Shown here in pieces: positions 1 to 11,235 of a stretch of 64,000 nt of DNA. The DNA is from Hydrangea macrophylla (Eukaryota > Streptophyta > Magnoliopsida > Cornales > Hydrangeaceae): assembly GCA_033977485.1 (NCBI GenBank), contig CM066993.1:68488864-68552863 (forward strand), read 5' to 3'. Every line of letters starts with the position of its first letter. Position 1 is the stretch's first letter. A program made the position numbers and the translations under genes. A model generated the notes under the pieces. That model made no database searches. It was given only the letters and a program-made list of their open reading frames with translations, and was not told the DNA's origin.

Positions 1-906
1 AAGGGATGCATGGAGTATTTTGTTTGGATGATGATACTCACTTACACGCAAGTAGAGTTCCAGAATTTAAGGGGTCTTGGACTCTTGGAGTGTAAGTTAC
101 ACTTAAAAGGCACAATCTCATAGATTACAGTGTACCAACTGGTGCACAGAATATCAACCTCGATAGCTTAAAAAAAATATGTCACTTCAATTTTTGAAGG
201 TCACTAACCCTCAAAACTTAATTATTGACATCATTCTTATCCTTGCACATTCATGTTCAGGAATCCGATTTACAGGAATCAATCCACTCCCAAGGCAGAA
301 GCAATACAACAGGTATTCACTGACACTGAGTTCAGTAAGAGCCATCAGCAATAGAACATATTGACACGAAAGCTTAATCACCAAAAAAAATATTCTTATC
401 CTGGAAGACTTCCAAAGCTTGTGTTCTTGAAACAGACCTTGTATTCTGGCTAGCCAAAAGAAAGTCTTTCCCAGAAAGATTTGGCTAATAAGCCTAATCT
501 AAGGTTGATGAATTGAGTTCCAACTAACAATTCTCAAAACAAATGCCAATAATACTCTTAACAAACGAACGAGCAACGTAGTGGTTTCAGAACATGAATA
601 ATAGAAGAAAAACAAGTAAAAAGCCCAGAGCAACAAAATTTGAAATCCCAAGCTACACAATATATAGACAAAACGAATCAGTCTAATGAAGCCTTCCCGG
701 AACAGAAACGTGCATAATGGGGCCGCATATTTCGTATGAACCCAAAATTCCTCTATCTTTTTTCATAAACTTCAGCAGAACAATGGAGGAGAGATGCTGC
801 GTGCTTTTGCAAATGTCTACTCAACGGGCCTCGTTCATTGCCCTCAAACAAAGGCCCGCCCACTTGTATCAATAAAAGAATCAAGCTACAATTTTTTTGA
901 TACTAG
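1..906. other. Downstream flank / 3' UTR side of gene A
   Basis: No coding region is supported here. The part next to position 907 should hold the 3' untranslated region of gene A on the minus strand, but I see no decisive poly(A) signal. The open frames at 179-364 and 794-1027 (plus) have no recognisable protein character, and the second is antisense to the last exon of gene A. Confidence 0.4.
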
Positions 907-3228
907 CTACATTATCTTGCATGAACAAGTCCTCTCATTTCCGTTGTCTAACTCGTCATCTGATCCACCCACATCACTGCCAACAAAAGAAATGAAACAT
1001 GAACGCGTTGGACAAGTATATTTTTAATGTATCAAATGTTAAACCAGAATTAATAAATTTACAAAAGGAAGCATCGGATATCAATTACTAACATACACGC
1101 TGATGACAGTGAAAGATAATTATTGTATATGAAACCCCACCCAAATTGACTACCGGCCTGTTTGGAATCACTTCCTAAACGTGCTTCTGAGACCCAAACT
1201 GCATATATTGGCATGCTTGGATATTTATTAAGAAGCACGTTCGAGCCCCAAAAGCCCGTTTTGGCTGAAGATGGTCTAAAGATGATTCAACCCAAATGTG
1301 ATGTGAGAAGCAAGTTAGGAATTCTAATAAATTTTCCTTAGTTCCCTTAGCGCCCTTGTCATTAAGGCTTCTGCTTCTACTTCTTTTATGCCTAAACACA
1401 AAAGCTATGATCAATCCAAACGAGCCCTATACGTCATGTTACAGATCAATGTTACATGAACAAAAGAATAGGTCGCAAATAAGGTGCCGAGATTCTCCAC
1501 TAATTGAGGAGTGAGTAAGCGCACGTATAAGCACGTTGCGTATTATCGACATTGTTACTCTAACAGCGAAGAGTCCATGTAACATACAAAACAAATTGAT
1601 TTTCCAAGCTACTCAACATAAATGAATGGAGAAAGGGAACAACCATCACTAGAAACACTGACGCTATATTGCTATGTAGATATTCGCAAAACACCTAATT
1701 TGTATTTGTTTTTATCCAATGAATGGACTATTTGAGTGTGTTCAATAATTGCTACTCAATTGTGTGTGTAATGTTATCATACACTCAATCGGTGGCATAT
1801 GTATGTTATCATACACTCAATCGGTGGCATGTGTATTGGATATTCATGGGATGTGATAATGGGAAGGTTGTTTAGTTTGATTATCCATTAGACCCATTGT
1901 GTTATTCTTATTGTTTTAGAATTTTTCACTACCTATTCAGATTATTTTAAATCTTAAGTCTAGGAATCATTGTGTATCGTCCGAGCTGCAACAGTGTAGT
2001 CGGAGGCCTCCAACACAATGTCGCGCTCGCGATTTTGAACCATGTCAGCAACGTGTGTGCCGGATATTTATGTGATGTTAAAATTGGTATACTGTGTATT
2101 GTGATCATCTATTGTACCCATTTTGTTATTTTTTATTACTTTAGAATGTTCTATTATATTTCAAGATTTTTTTGAAACTTAAGTCTAGTGTATCGCCCGA
2201 TACCGGGGCTGCAACACCGCAACTGAGTTGTCTCGGAGGCCTCCGAGAACCGCAACTCTGAGCCATGCCTCTAAATCTCTCGCCACCGCAACCAGGATAA
2301 ATTCTAAGATACCTCAATACCTCGTTTGCTTGACAACAAGAAGATTGCAAAGCATAATAAGTGAGATACACTTGCAATAATATATCACAATTTTTCACTG
2401 GTGTGATAAGAATTTCATTCATTTGTGCAATATATCAAAATAGGTTACATATTGAGGTTTCAACTCAAGGAGCAACTAATTCACGCAAAATATTGCGAAG
2501 GTTTGATCGGAGCAACCATTTTGTATAACAATGCCCTATATTAGATTTCCCTCCACTCTACTACCAATACACCTTGAGTAGAAGGGACGAACTGTTTGGC
2601 AATAGCACACAACAGAACCCAACGTATATTCACGAAGAAACAGAAAAACTACTGAGAGGACATCATACCTGGGCTCAAATTCCCGGATCTCAACAAGCTC
2701 TCCCCCAGATGTATCTGTCCACTGCACTTTCCTCCTTTCTGTATGATCAGGGATATCATTAACCTTCTCACAGAATGCCTCACATTCATTAACAACCCCA
2801 CTAGAAATAGAAATGTCAATTGTTGGCCTTTTCAAGCTACTCTTAAGATCAACCTTTACCGCATTACAATCATCCCCTACGACATCAAGGGTTGGAATAT
2901 GATCTTTCTCCTTGTCAGAGACAGTAGGCCCCGGCAAGATATCATGTTGTTGGGTAGGGCCCACCTTCAGAGGAGATGGGCTCTCAAGTCCTGCAGCAGC
3001 GCGACCAAAGCAGACAAAGGAAGCGCAGCCACGGACAAGCCGGTTCTTCTCGGAAGCCAGCTGGAGGTCAGGATCGGTTTCTTGGGCCACCAACTGGTAC
3101 TGATTCCACGGCGAAACTCTCATGGGTTTTTCTTCATTCTTCTGACCCAAGAAAAGAAGGGTCAGACCCTTGCTATAACCAGAAGCTGAAGCAGAGAAGA
3201 ACCCTCCTCCTTCCACTGCAAATAACAT
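907..3228 (-). CDS. Gene A: conserved plant protein of unknown function with CaaX-like C-terminus (2 coding exons, 209 aa)
   Basis: Exon 1 runs 3228 to 2669 and exon 2 runs 976 to 907, on the minus strand. The donor after 2669 reads GTATGATG. The acceptor before 976 is CAG after a T-rich tract. The intron (2668-977, 1692 bp) splits a serine codon, giving ...REFEP-S-DVGGSDDELDNG. The 209-residue product starts MLFAVEGGGFFS and ends NERTCSCKIM. I recognise the family from several conserved blocks: SGYSKGLTLL, EEKPMRVSPWNQYQLV, RGCASFVCFGRAAAGL, SPLKVGPTQQ, HTERRKVQWTD and an acidic tail. To my knowledge no function is assigned. The last four residues, CKIM, fit a CaaX prenylation box with farnesyl preference (X = Met), suggesting membrane association; that is inference. 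No transmembrane segment or enzyme motif is obvious. Unspliced reading past 2669 gives a spurious 230-residue product. The start is chosen on the conserved MLFAVEGGG block. Confidence 0.88.
1157..1430. mobile_element. Tourist-like MITE (degenerate) in the gene A intron
   Basis: The ends read GGCCTGTTTGGAATCA at the left and, reverse-complemented, GGGCTCGTTTGGATTGATC at the right. This GGSCYGTTTGG type of inverted repeat is common in plant PIF/Harbinger (Tourist) MITEs. The interior has no credible coding frame. I could not find a clean 3-bp target duplication, so the boundaries are approximate. Confidence 0.4.
1771..1830. repeat. Two-copy 32-bp tandem duplication
   Basis: A 28-bp block beginning ATGTTATCATACACTCAATC occurs at 1771-1798 and 1803-1830 with no difference seen, a 32-bp step. 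It lies in the gene A intron. Confidence 0.85.
1885..2225. repeat. Diverged direct repeat pair in the gene A intron
   Basis: About 110 bp at 1885-2000 recur in diverged form at 2110-2225. Both contain a CCCATT-TGTTATT...TTTTAGAAT stretch, then CTTAAGTCTAG, then GTGTATCGYCCGA followed by GCTGCAAC and a GGAGGCCTCC palindrome. The origin is unknown; it may be remnants of one transposon. Confidence 0.55.
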
Positions 3229-3314
3229 GAGTTCTGCTCATCTGGACACCATCAAACAATTTCTTTACAGTTCTCTTCACCTCCAAAAGAAATTGAAGCA
3301 ACCTGCCACATATA

Positions 3315-3945
3315 AGTGCTAAATCAAGGGGGAAAATGGATAATTTAGAGAAATAGAGTCAGCAATGCTTGCTGACCACCAAAGAGAAAAGTCAGCGATC
3401 CTTTGACATTTAGAATCAACAGTAAACTATGCAAATAAGTAAATTTTCAACAACCTACAGAGGATTTCTTGGTAACTGAAGTCAATCACAGATTTCTAGG
3501 TGACTGGAGATGCGAGCTAAACTAAGTTTTAAGCAAAACAAAAGTGAAACTTTTGCCAACCTTTCAGTGGCAATACAGTTCAATTGTCCTTTTTACAAAA
3601 GTGCTACTTGGCAGCGTTCTTTTTCTCAGACCAGATTGGTGTAAGAAATGGAAAATGATTTAAAATGGTTTTCAATCTTCTCAATTTTGATGAAGTATTT
3701 GACCTAGAGTATGTTTTAAATATATATATACACACACACATACAATCTATGTATATGATTACATAAAGTGCTAAATTAATGAAAAGCGTAATTTACAGAA
3801 ATTAGTCAGCAATGCTTAGTGACCACACCAAAGAAATATTCAGCTATGCTTTCACATTCAGAATCGAGATACATTGGAAATATGCAAATTTTCAACAATC
3901 TTCCGATGATTTTTAGATCACTTAGGTCAACCACAGAATAGATTA
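3315..3945. repeat. Diverged duplication in the gene A leader intron
   Basis: About 190 bp at 3315-3510 recur at 3768-3945. Both begin GTGCTAAAT and contain GTCAGCAATGCTT, a CCAAAGA block, AATATGCAAATT-like text and TTTTCAACAA. Between them lies an AT/AC-rich stretch. Confidence 0.65.
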
Positions 3946-4049
3946 CCGAAAATTGGGTTATAAATTTAAATCTAAAAGCAAAATATACTGATGGGAAATA
4001 ACCACCTCTCTTGCTTATGAGTGTCTATGTATGTATAAATCCAGTTTAA

Positions 4050-4375
4050 CTTCTTTCTTCTTCTTGAAATCAAATAAAATAAGCAAGAGTGACAAATTTT
4101 TTCTGTCTATTTTCTCCATTAAAATCAACAATTCAACAACATATCTTAACCGATTTTACGCATATATATATATATATATCGAAAAACATATACGCAAACA
4201 AATAGAAACGAAAATAAATCCATTGAACTTCTTCAAATCAAATAAAAATAATCAAGAGAGTGACAAATTTCTATAATAATTCCTCCAATAAAATCAACAA
4301 TTCAGCCATATGCTTTAACCACTTTTAAGCATATAAATCGAAAAACACATACGTAAATACATAGAAATGAATACA
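4050..4375. repeat. About 165-bp tandem duplication in the gene A leader intron
   Basis: Two adjacent copies share TCAAATAAAA, CAAGAGTGACAAATTT, CCATTAAAATCAACAATTCA-like text, a CATATATA tract and TCGAAAAACA, in the same order at 4050-4215 and 4216-4375. The AT run differs in length between the copies. Confidence 0.7.
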
Positions 4376-4506
4376 AATCATCACTGAACCCATACCAATT
4401 CAAGATCTTACAATTTGAGGCAACATCAGCTGAAACTACATCACTTTACAAAGCCCCAACTAGAACTAAATCGTCTTGCCAAATTCAAATCGCAAAGCAA
4501 AACACA

Positions 4507-4510
4507 TATT

Positions 4511-4558
<48 letters not shown>
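4507..4558. repeat. (AT)n(GA)n compound microsatellite
   Basis: An AT-dinucleotide run passes directly into a GA run. A second (AT)n run lies at 4738-4766. Both flank the putative first leader exon of gene A. Confidence 0.9.
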
Positions 4559-4773
4559 CTCACACAGATCTGAGATATAGAACTCCGGCGACTCACTCGT
4601 CATCGACAACTTGCCGGACCGGCGACTCCGTCATTCCCGATCGCCTCTCTTAGATCAGAAAACTTCAACAAAAAAAAAAACAGAGCAAACGCAAAAATCG
4701 AAAAGCTGCTGATCGCCAAGGAATTGCAGTGTAAAAAAAATATATATATATATATATATATATATTGACACAC

Positions 4774-4782
4774 ATATATATA
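4774..4782 (-). promoter_or_regulatory. Putative TATA box of gene A
   Basis: On the minus strand the sequence reads CCCCTATATATATG. It lies about 30-40 bp upstream of where the leader exon would begin, with a CCAAT motif (as ATTGG on the minus strand) near 4905. The AT-rich surroundings make chance occurrence possible. Confidence 0.4.
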
Positions 4783-5098
4783 GGGGCTGCCGGCTGCTAG
4801 TCTGCTACTGATTTATACTGGTACAAAAATAAAATAAAATAAATTATTATTCATTTATTTGAGTGAGAAGAGGAATGGGAGTAGTACGGACTGGCGCATC
4901 ATAGCCAATGGACCCCACTTTCTGAAGTGGCCTTGGTAGTGTTATGTTTTTCTCTCTCATCACTCAAATTTACTTTTTCTTAAGCTTTTGGGAAAGTGGG
5001 GGGTAATGAAAAGAAAAAGCTTGCTTTTGTTTGCTTGCTTATGGTTGCTTTAACTTTTCCATTACACTTTTGTTTAGAGTTACTAATATACATATGGT

Positions 5099-5271
5099 TG
5101 GTATCGCACTTGAGTGAATATGGTTGAGTGAACATGTATTTTTAGTTTAAAATAATTCGCGGGTTAATGGGGTGCGTGAATCAGCAGAACAACCTACGGG
5201 TTCTTTTAGGCTAAAAAAATATGTTCAATGGATATGTCCACTCAACCCTATTCACTTAAGAGACTGACCGT
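5099..5271. mobile_element. MITE with 22-bp inverted repeats
   Basis: The arms at 5109-5130 and 5239-5260 are inverted copies with two mismatches (CTTGAGTGAATATGGTTGAG against CTTAAGTGAATAGGGTTGAG). The outer ends are approximate and I could not assign a clean target duplication. There is no coding potential. Confidence 0.6.
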
Positions 5272-6153
5272 ACATATATTATACATATATAGCAGAAAAA
5301 TGGATGATGAAATCTATTATATACTCCGTATATATATATATAGAGAGAGAGATAAAGGCTGAAGCAAAACAAGTCCCTACATTCATCCACATCAGCATTG
5401 TAATTTCTCAGTCTAAAATCGTACGTGGCGAACTCGGTAGTTCAACATGAGAATTTCTGTTTATCCTCTCTCTCTTTCAAATCATGTGTCTCTCAACCTT
5501 TTCTCTCCCAGATTAAATCTCCTTGAAATTTGAGAAGTAGATTAACTTTAAAGTTCTAAGTTCCAACCTCACGAATGAATGCAAAGTGGAATTGGATGCA
5601 TCTCTCCGTTCTTCTTCTTCTACTTTTTTTTTATCACATTTTTTGCCCACATGAGAAGTCTTTCTTGAGAAACCTAAATGACGCAACACTCTCTATCTCT
5701 ATCTATAATGTTCTAACAGTGCCGCTTCCCTCTCCCCCTAATCACAAATTTCAGATCTCTCTCACAATACCAACCACACCAACTCTCGGCCACTATCAAT
5801 ATCACCACTGGCTAGTACCGATACCATCGAGTCTACCGTTGCAGTTGCGCTATGATTGTCTCCAAGCCATTCTTCATTCTTCCAAAGGTATGAGCTCTGT
5901 TTTTCTCTTTGATCATATGCTGAATTATCTTACAATAATTTCCCTTCTCTCTTTGGTTTTTTTTTTTTCCACATTTTGCTCATCATCTCCCACAACCAAA
6001 AATGTGAATCCATGCACTTTAAACTTTATTTGTGAAAATGGAGCAACCAAAATCGTAAACCAGATTAAGTGTTTCTATGTAGCACAAAACCCAAAGGTGT
6101 ATATATATACCTGCTGATTGTAAAATCATATCACTACTAATTGTAAAATTATT

Positions 6154-6241
<88 letters not shown>

Positions 6242-6634
6242 CTTTCCTGATCTATGAATGATTGCTTACATATTAGATCTTTGTGTTATTGATTCTTTGC
6301 CAATTTAGAGTTTTGTTGATCATTAGAGTAACAGATTATTTAGGAGCTATTTTACCTTTGCCTCTTTTTGTTCTGTTGTTGAAGCACTGATCTTTTTTCA
6401 ATCAACAACATTTGTGGGTTTTTATATTGTCTGACATGTTTATCATTTAAATTAGTCTATATTGCAAATGATTATTGGTAGACTACATATGAAGACCTAT
6501 AATGAGCTAGGTATCCTCCTTAACCCTATGAAGCTCTTATAACTCAATTGTTCATTTTTTTCATTGAATCAAACCATCTTATATATACTATGCAATTGAA
6601 TGAAATAATGAGACTGATACAATCTTGAACCTAT
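5272..6634. other. Spacer upstream of gene A
   Basis: An open frame at 5575-6117 (plus, 180 codons) begins with a hydrophobic stretch but then shows no recognisable domain and sits among CT-rich low-complexity DNA. I do not call it a gene. The rest is AT-rich and contains the (TG)n tract listed separately. Confidence 0.5.
6165..6240. repeat. (TG)38 microsatellite
   Basis: An uninterrupted TG/GT run of about 76 bp follows a short (AT)n run. It is a strong candidate for length polymorphism. Confidence 0.95.
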
Positions 6635-6697
6635 ATGTCACGACCCATCCTGCTACGGGCATAAATAAGACACGTGGCACGCCACCGAAGCTCATTC
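6635..6697. mobile_element. LTR terminal fragment (TGTCACGACCC type)
   Basis: The sequence starts TGTCACGACCCATCC and carries GACACGTGGCACG, like other long-LTR ends in this window. It appears to be cut by the insertion at 6698. The text after 12129 is probably its continuation, which would make this the outermost of three nested layers. Confidence 0.45.
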
Positions 6698-7488
6698 TGT
6701 CATGTCCCGTAGTAGCAAAAATAGAGAAAATAAATTCCTTTTTGGACCCATAGGCCATGACAGTTGAAAGTCACCATATTGTCCATAATCAAAGTCAAAC
6801 CATCATAGTAATGATTCAAACCACGCATTGAAAAGTTCTAAAGTTGATATACATAATCAGAGTTTAATACTAAGCTATTCCAAAACCATGAGTGTTTGCA
6901 GAAAGATAAATGAAATATTACGGCAACATATACCGATTATAAATTTAACTATTACAACAGTCTCTAAAAACATAAGCATAAACTATCTAATGCGAAGCTC
7001 CAGGTCTTCAGCTCGAGTAGTAGTTAGCACCAGCATAGCCTATGTCATCATAGGCTCCATCCTCGTAGCCCCTATCCATGTATACATCTCTTGCATACTC
7101 ATAACCCTGGCCAGCTAGACATCATATCCAGTGGCGTAAACGTCGTCAGCTACGTAAGCCGAGTAAATGCAAATACTAACAGAGTATCTATAGATATGCA
7201 GTATACATAAATAGCATCGATAAAAGGATCATCTCATTGTTCGCATGCATGTATGCACCAACTCAATATATCTCTATGGACATCGTCTCAATCTCATGGA
7301 CACCGTACCAACCCATCCCAAACACAACATAGACTCTTGGGTCCACATTAATCAGACACGTAATCCCATACCTACGGTCTGTCAAATCCCGATACACAGC
7401 CCTAACGTTCCAGCCAATATGCCTTATACAATTCTTTTCCACAATTATATCCTTCCTAATCTCGGTCATGGACTAAAGTGACATATAC

Positions 7489-7765
7489 TTTAGCCTCTCT
7501 CATGGACTAAAGCGATATTCCTTTAGCCTCTGTCGGACTAAGTTCATGATGTATCTCTGTTTCTCATTCTTGGACTAAAGTCACATATTCCTGTAGTCCT
7601 TATTTAGGTCTCCCGTCCCGGTCATGGACTAAGGTAATATTCATTTAGCCTCTGTTGGACTACGATGATAGCATCGACATAACCCTCAGTCTCGGTCTTG
7701 GACTAACGCGATCATGCCCTTAGTCTTTGTCGGATCTCTCCTGTCTCGGTCATGGACTAAGACGG
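7489..7765. repeat. Tandem stem-loop repeats (TGGACTAA type), left part
   Basis: About six units repeat every 40-50 bp. Each has a TTAGYCTCT arm and a TGGACTAAxG arm that can pair as a small stem. The array is interrupted at 7774 by the inner LTR and resumes at about 10620. Confidence 0.8.
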
Positions 7766-8429
7766 CATTCGTTTTTCACGCCCCGACGTAGCATAAATAT
7801 GGAAAGCGTTTAATTTCCTTTATGGACCCGTAGGTCGCGACAGTTTGAAGGATCGATTTCGTCCCAAACGTCGAACAACAATAAACAAGAATCAGAGTAG
7901 AACAATCAAAGCTTACAAATGTTTTCTAACTTATTACATATTACAGCACGGGGTCTCTAAAGGCACAAACCGCCTTAAATCAAAACAATAACTTAATATC
8001 TATTCCAGTCATCCTTATTACAAACCAGTTCATGAATTAAAGCATAGAATCTTAATAACAGTTTTATTTTCCCAAAAGTAGCCGTTCTCAATTTGCATAG
8101 TCATAAGGCCCCACGTAGTCATAACCTGAAAAGCCTGAACACGAATGTCCAGGGCGCATCAACACCGTCAGCTTCAAGAAACTGGTGAGTATTAAAAACA
8201 TAACTTTGAATGTAAAAACATACTCATTTACCATTTTTCAATTCTCATTAGATTCAACGAGTTTATAGTAAAGCAAGGAGTTCATTTTAGGGAAACAAGC
8301 ACAATATTATTTAAAAGATGTAATTCACATATATGTGACCGTGTATGAGAACAATGCACCATCTCATCTTACCGACTCTTTTCTCTCGACAAAACCCAAC
8401 AACCCAACATCACACACCGGTATCTTTAA

Positions 8430-8800
8430 AACGCTAAGATAGCCACACTTTAGCACAGGGGTGCCAAGGAATGTCCAAGTTTGCCTCACACTTTGGTCCG
8501 GGGTACCAAGGAGTGTCCATTGCCTCACACTTTGACTACCTAATCCGCCATGCAAATACCGGAGGAACCCTCACGCAGTATCCAGACTCGGGTATTAGGG
8601 AGTGTCCGTAAGCCACACATTAGCACTTCCATGGGTGCCAGGGAATGTCCAAGTTCGGCTTCACACACTTTGACGCTGCCATGGTCGTCAGGGAGTGTCC
8701 AGTTTTTCCACCGTCGCATTTCAAAGACACCCTCGCCGCAATCTCAATCACAACACACTTTGGTACTTACTTACCAAGGAGTGTCCACATCACAATCTCA
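8430..8800. repeat. Degenerate tandem repeats with ACACTTTGG / CCAAGGAGTGT arms
   Basis: Several units alternate CACACTTTGG-like and CCAAGGAGTGTCC-like blocks, which are mutually complementary, so each unit can fold. Unit length is about 50-100 bp. The open frames at 8364-8555 and 8550-8846 are a by-product of this periodicity. Confidence 0.7.
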
Positions 8801-9095
8801 ACCGCACTCACTATGCCACACTGACCATTACTCTTTTCCATACTGACCAACATTCACACTCACCATGCATGTACAACTGACTCCACATGTATGTCATGAA
8901 ACTTTAAAACATGAGGCAATTTACTGATTTATACAAACGATGAGCGTACGGGGATTGATAAGTCACAATACAACGTTTTAATCGTTCCAACATAACCAAT
9001 TAAGATTCTGATTTAATGAATTTCCCAAACAGTATTCAAACAGTATATAAATTTTATCCCAAATAGTCCCTTATCACAAAATAAGCAAAACTAGA

Positions 9096-9330
9096 AACTG
9101 CCAGAAGTCGCGCAGGGGTCGCTCGCGCGGGCCGCTCGCGCGATATGCCCAATTTTCCTTTCCTTTATTAAAACTTTTCTTTCTGCCAGAGTACAGGAAG
9201 ATCGCGCGCGCGACTCGCTTGCGCGATCTGCCAAATTTTCATTTTTCTTATATAAAACTTTTCTATCTGCCTGAAATCGCGCGGGTCGCCCGCGCGAGGG
9301 GTTGCTCGCGCGATTGTGCGCGCGAGATGA
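9096..9330. repeat. Three-copy GC-rich palindromic cluster
   Basis: Three units, each CTGCC followed by 30-50 bp rich in CGCGCGA/TCGCGCG, are separated by similar AT-rich spacers ending in AAAACTTTTCT. This is a GC island inside AT-rich LTR DNA and is strongly self-complementary. Confidence 0.75.
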
Positions 9331-10672
9331 AGCAGAGGCTTCGTCTTTCTCGCTGGAACTCCCCTGTTTCAGAATTTCAGGGCTTTTTGACCCATTTTGC
9401 AATCTGTAAGTATACATATCATGCAATATATGATTCTCTTTGGTTTTTCACAAGGAATAAGAATCCATAACTAATTTAACATGAATCAAACCATATATCT
9501 CTAATTTTATGAAAGACTAAAAGATGATAAAATTTGATTTCTAATATACTTTCTCCTATGAACAAATTAGGCCTCAATACTTTAAACATAGTCTATATAT
9601 ACCATAATCTTTCATAATCATCTAGGAAAATAGATTCTGATTGAGTTTGGAAAATTTATGATTTTGAAGTTCAAGCTTCCATGGACGAAATTAGCAATGG
9701 TGGTTCATCTATACATATACACAATCAGTAACTAAGCATAGAATTACATTTAGAGTGAGTTTAAAATACTCACTGTGATTAAGAGTGTAGAGATTGTTGA
9801 GAAAGAAAGACCAAATTAAGAAATCCACTACAAGCTTGGCTATGGAGATTAAGCTTCTCTCTCTAAAATTTTCTGGAAATAGAACTCTCCAACTCTCTCT
9901 GGAATTTGTGTGTGCAGAATGTGTAGTGTGAGAGTGTAGAGGGTGCATATATAGAAGCACAATTGGAAGAACTTAGTGCCCAAGTAGTGTGAACTTCACT
10001 CTATAAATGCATTTGTTTTCTTAATTACTTAACCATAAATTATACATACGTATATACAGTGTATATCAACTCTACAACTGATCCAAAGGCCAAGTATGGG
10101 TAGGTAGAGGTCAAGTATGTTTGTTTGGGTAATTAGCTTTTAGGCACAACATAACACACACAAGTTAATCATTCCCAAACAATGCCTTATCCAATGATGA
10201 GTTACCATAAATGGAAAGTAAAGCAAGTGTCACATCTTGCTTTATATCACTTCCGAAATCTGTGGAAGTTCAACACATCGCGGACAATTTTGAACACAAA
10301 CTGGTATTTTCGGGGCGCGGTGATCACCACAAAAATACAGAAAATTCATTTTAACGTAAGAATCGATTTTCTGGTTCTATAAAAATACAGTTTGAGTCCA
10401 AAAGAAATTTTTTTCACCATTTTGAAATACAGTTTTGAAATCTAACATAAGTGTTGCTAAATTTTATGAAATCGCAATTTGACCCCAAAAGAATTACAAT
10501 GTACAACAAAATAGGCTATAAGGTTATAAAACATGACCATTGAAATAAAATGAACATAGATAATACAAATTAAATATGGAAATGCAAATTAAATTTACAT
10601 GAAATGCAAGTTGTTACACTGTTAGCCTCTATGGAACCAGGGTGCTAGCCCATTACCGTTCTCACAATATGT

Positions 10673-10960
10673 ATCCCTTAGTTTCTCTCGTGGACTAAGG
10701 CTATCAACCGTATATCCCTTAGTCTCTCGCATGGACTAAGGCAATACCTACTAATAACCCTTAGCCTCTCTCATGGACTAAAGCGACATCACCACTATAA
10801 CCCTTAGTCTCTCGCATGGACTAAGGCGATATAGGTAATCATAACCTCACATCTGTTTCCATGATATGTATCCCTTAGCCTCTTCTGTAGACTAAGGCAA
10901 TACCACTAATATATCCCTTAGTCTCTCCCGTGGACTAAAGCAATATACGCATACCGCAAC
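10673..10960. repeat. Tandem stem-loop repeats (TGGACTAAGG type), right part
   Basis: Units CCCTTAGTCTCTCGCATGGA followed by CTAAGG recur about six times. CCTTAGTC pairs with GACTAAGG within each unit. This continues the array seen at 7489-7765. Confidence 0.8.
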
Positions 10961-11235
10961 CCACATTATATGATCTTTGCGATCGCATTTTCCATGTACT
11001 AATCATAAATAGTATCGACCTTTGTGATCGATAGACCCACTATTATGCACGTCGGCTTCTTAATTCAATTAGCATCATTATACCATCATTATATAATTGG
11101 TTCCACTATTTCAATGCATTAAGTCCATTATTCCACGTGTGCATTATTCCAATACAGCTTCTACAAATCATCGCATAATAACATACATCTTAACAGTTCA
11201 TCGGATATAAACAAACTAAACATTTAGCAAATTGT

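Larger units (their letters stand above)
3229..4750 (-). other. Gene A leader: 5' UTR with intron and possible overlapping uORF
   Basis: The leader is inferred from splice-like sites on the minus strand. A first leader exon would run from about 4745 to 4597, with the donor GTGAGT next to it. The acceptor GTGGCAG at 3309-3303 would begin the second exon at 3302, which contains the start codon at 3228. The removed intron is about 1.3 kb. If this splice is right, an upstream ATG at 4634 opens a 55-codon frame. It stays open across the junction and ends downstream of, and out of frame with, the main ATG. cDNA support is needed for the exact junctions. Confidence 0.5.
7774..10618. mobile_element. 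Inner solo-LTR-like element (2.85 kb) inserted in a stem-loop repeat array
   Basis: The left end reads TTTCACGCCCCGACG, apparently a TGTCACGCCCC end with one change. The right end reads AAGTTGTTACA. The flanks TCGTT and CTGTT are an imperfect 5-bp duplication. On both sides lies the same TGGACTAAGG repeat array, showing that the element split it. The inverted-terminal pattern matches the solo LTR at 47683-50848 in reverse orientation. It contains the tandem repeats at 8430-8800 and the GC-rich cluster at 9096-9330. No coding region is seen. Confidence 0.6.

Noticed and set aside
2743..3189. Plus-strand open frames (148, 63 and 84 codons)
   Set aside because: They are antisense shadows of exon 1 of gene A.
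5575..6117. 180-codon plus-strand open frame with hydrophobic N-terminus
   Set aside because: CT-rich low-complexity start, then no recognisable domain and no flanking gene structure; the weak similarity to a signal peptide comes from the CTT repeats.
9091..9470. Arg/Ala-rich open frames of 83-111 codons
   Set aside because: They are translations of the CGCGCGA palindrome cluster inside the inner LTR.
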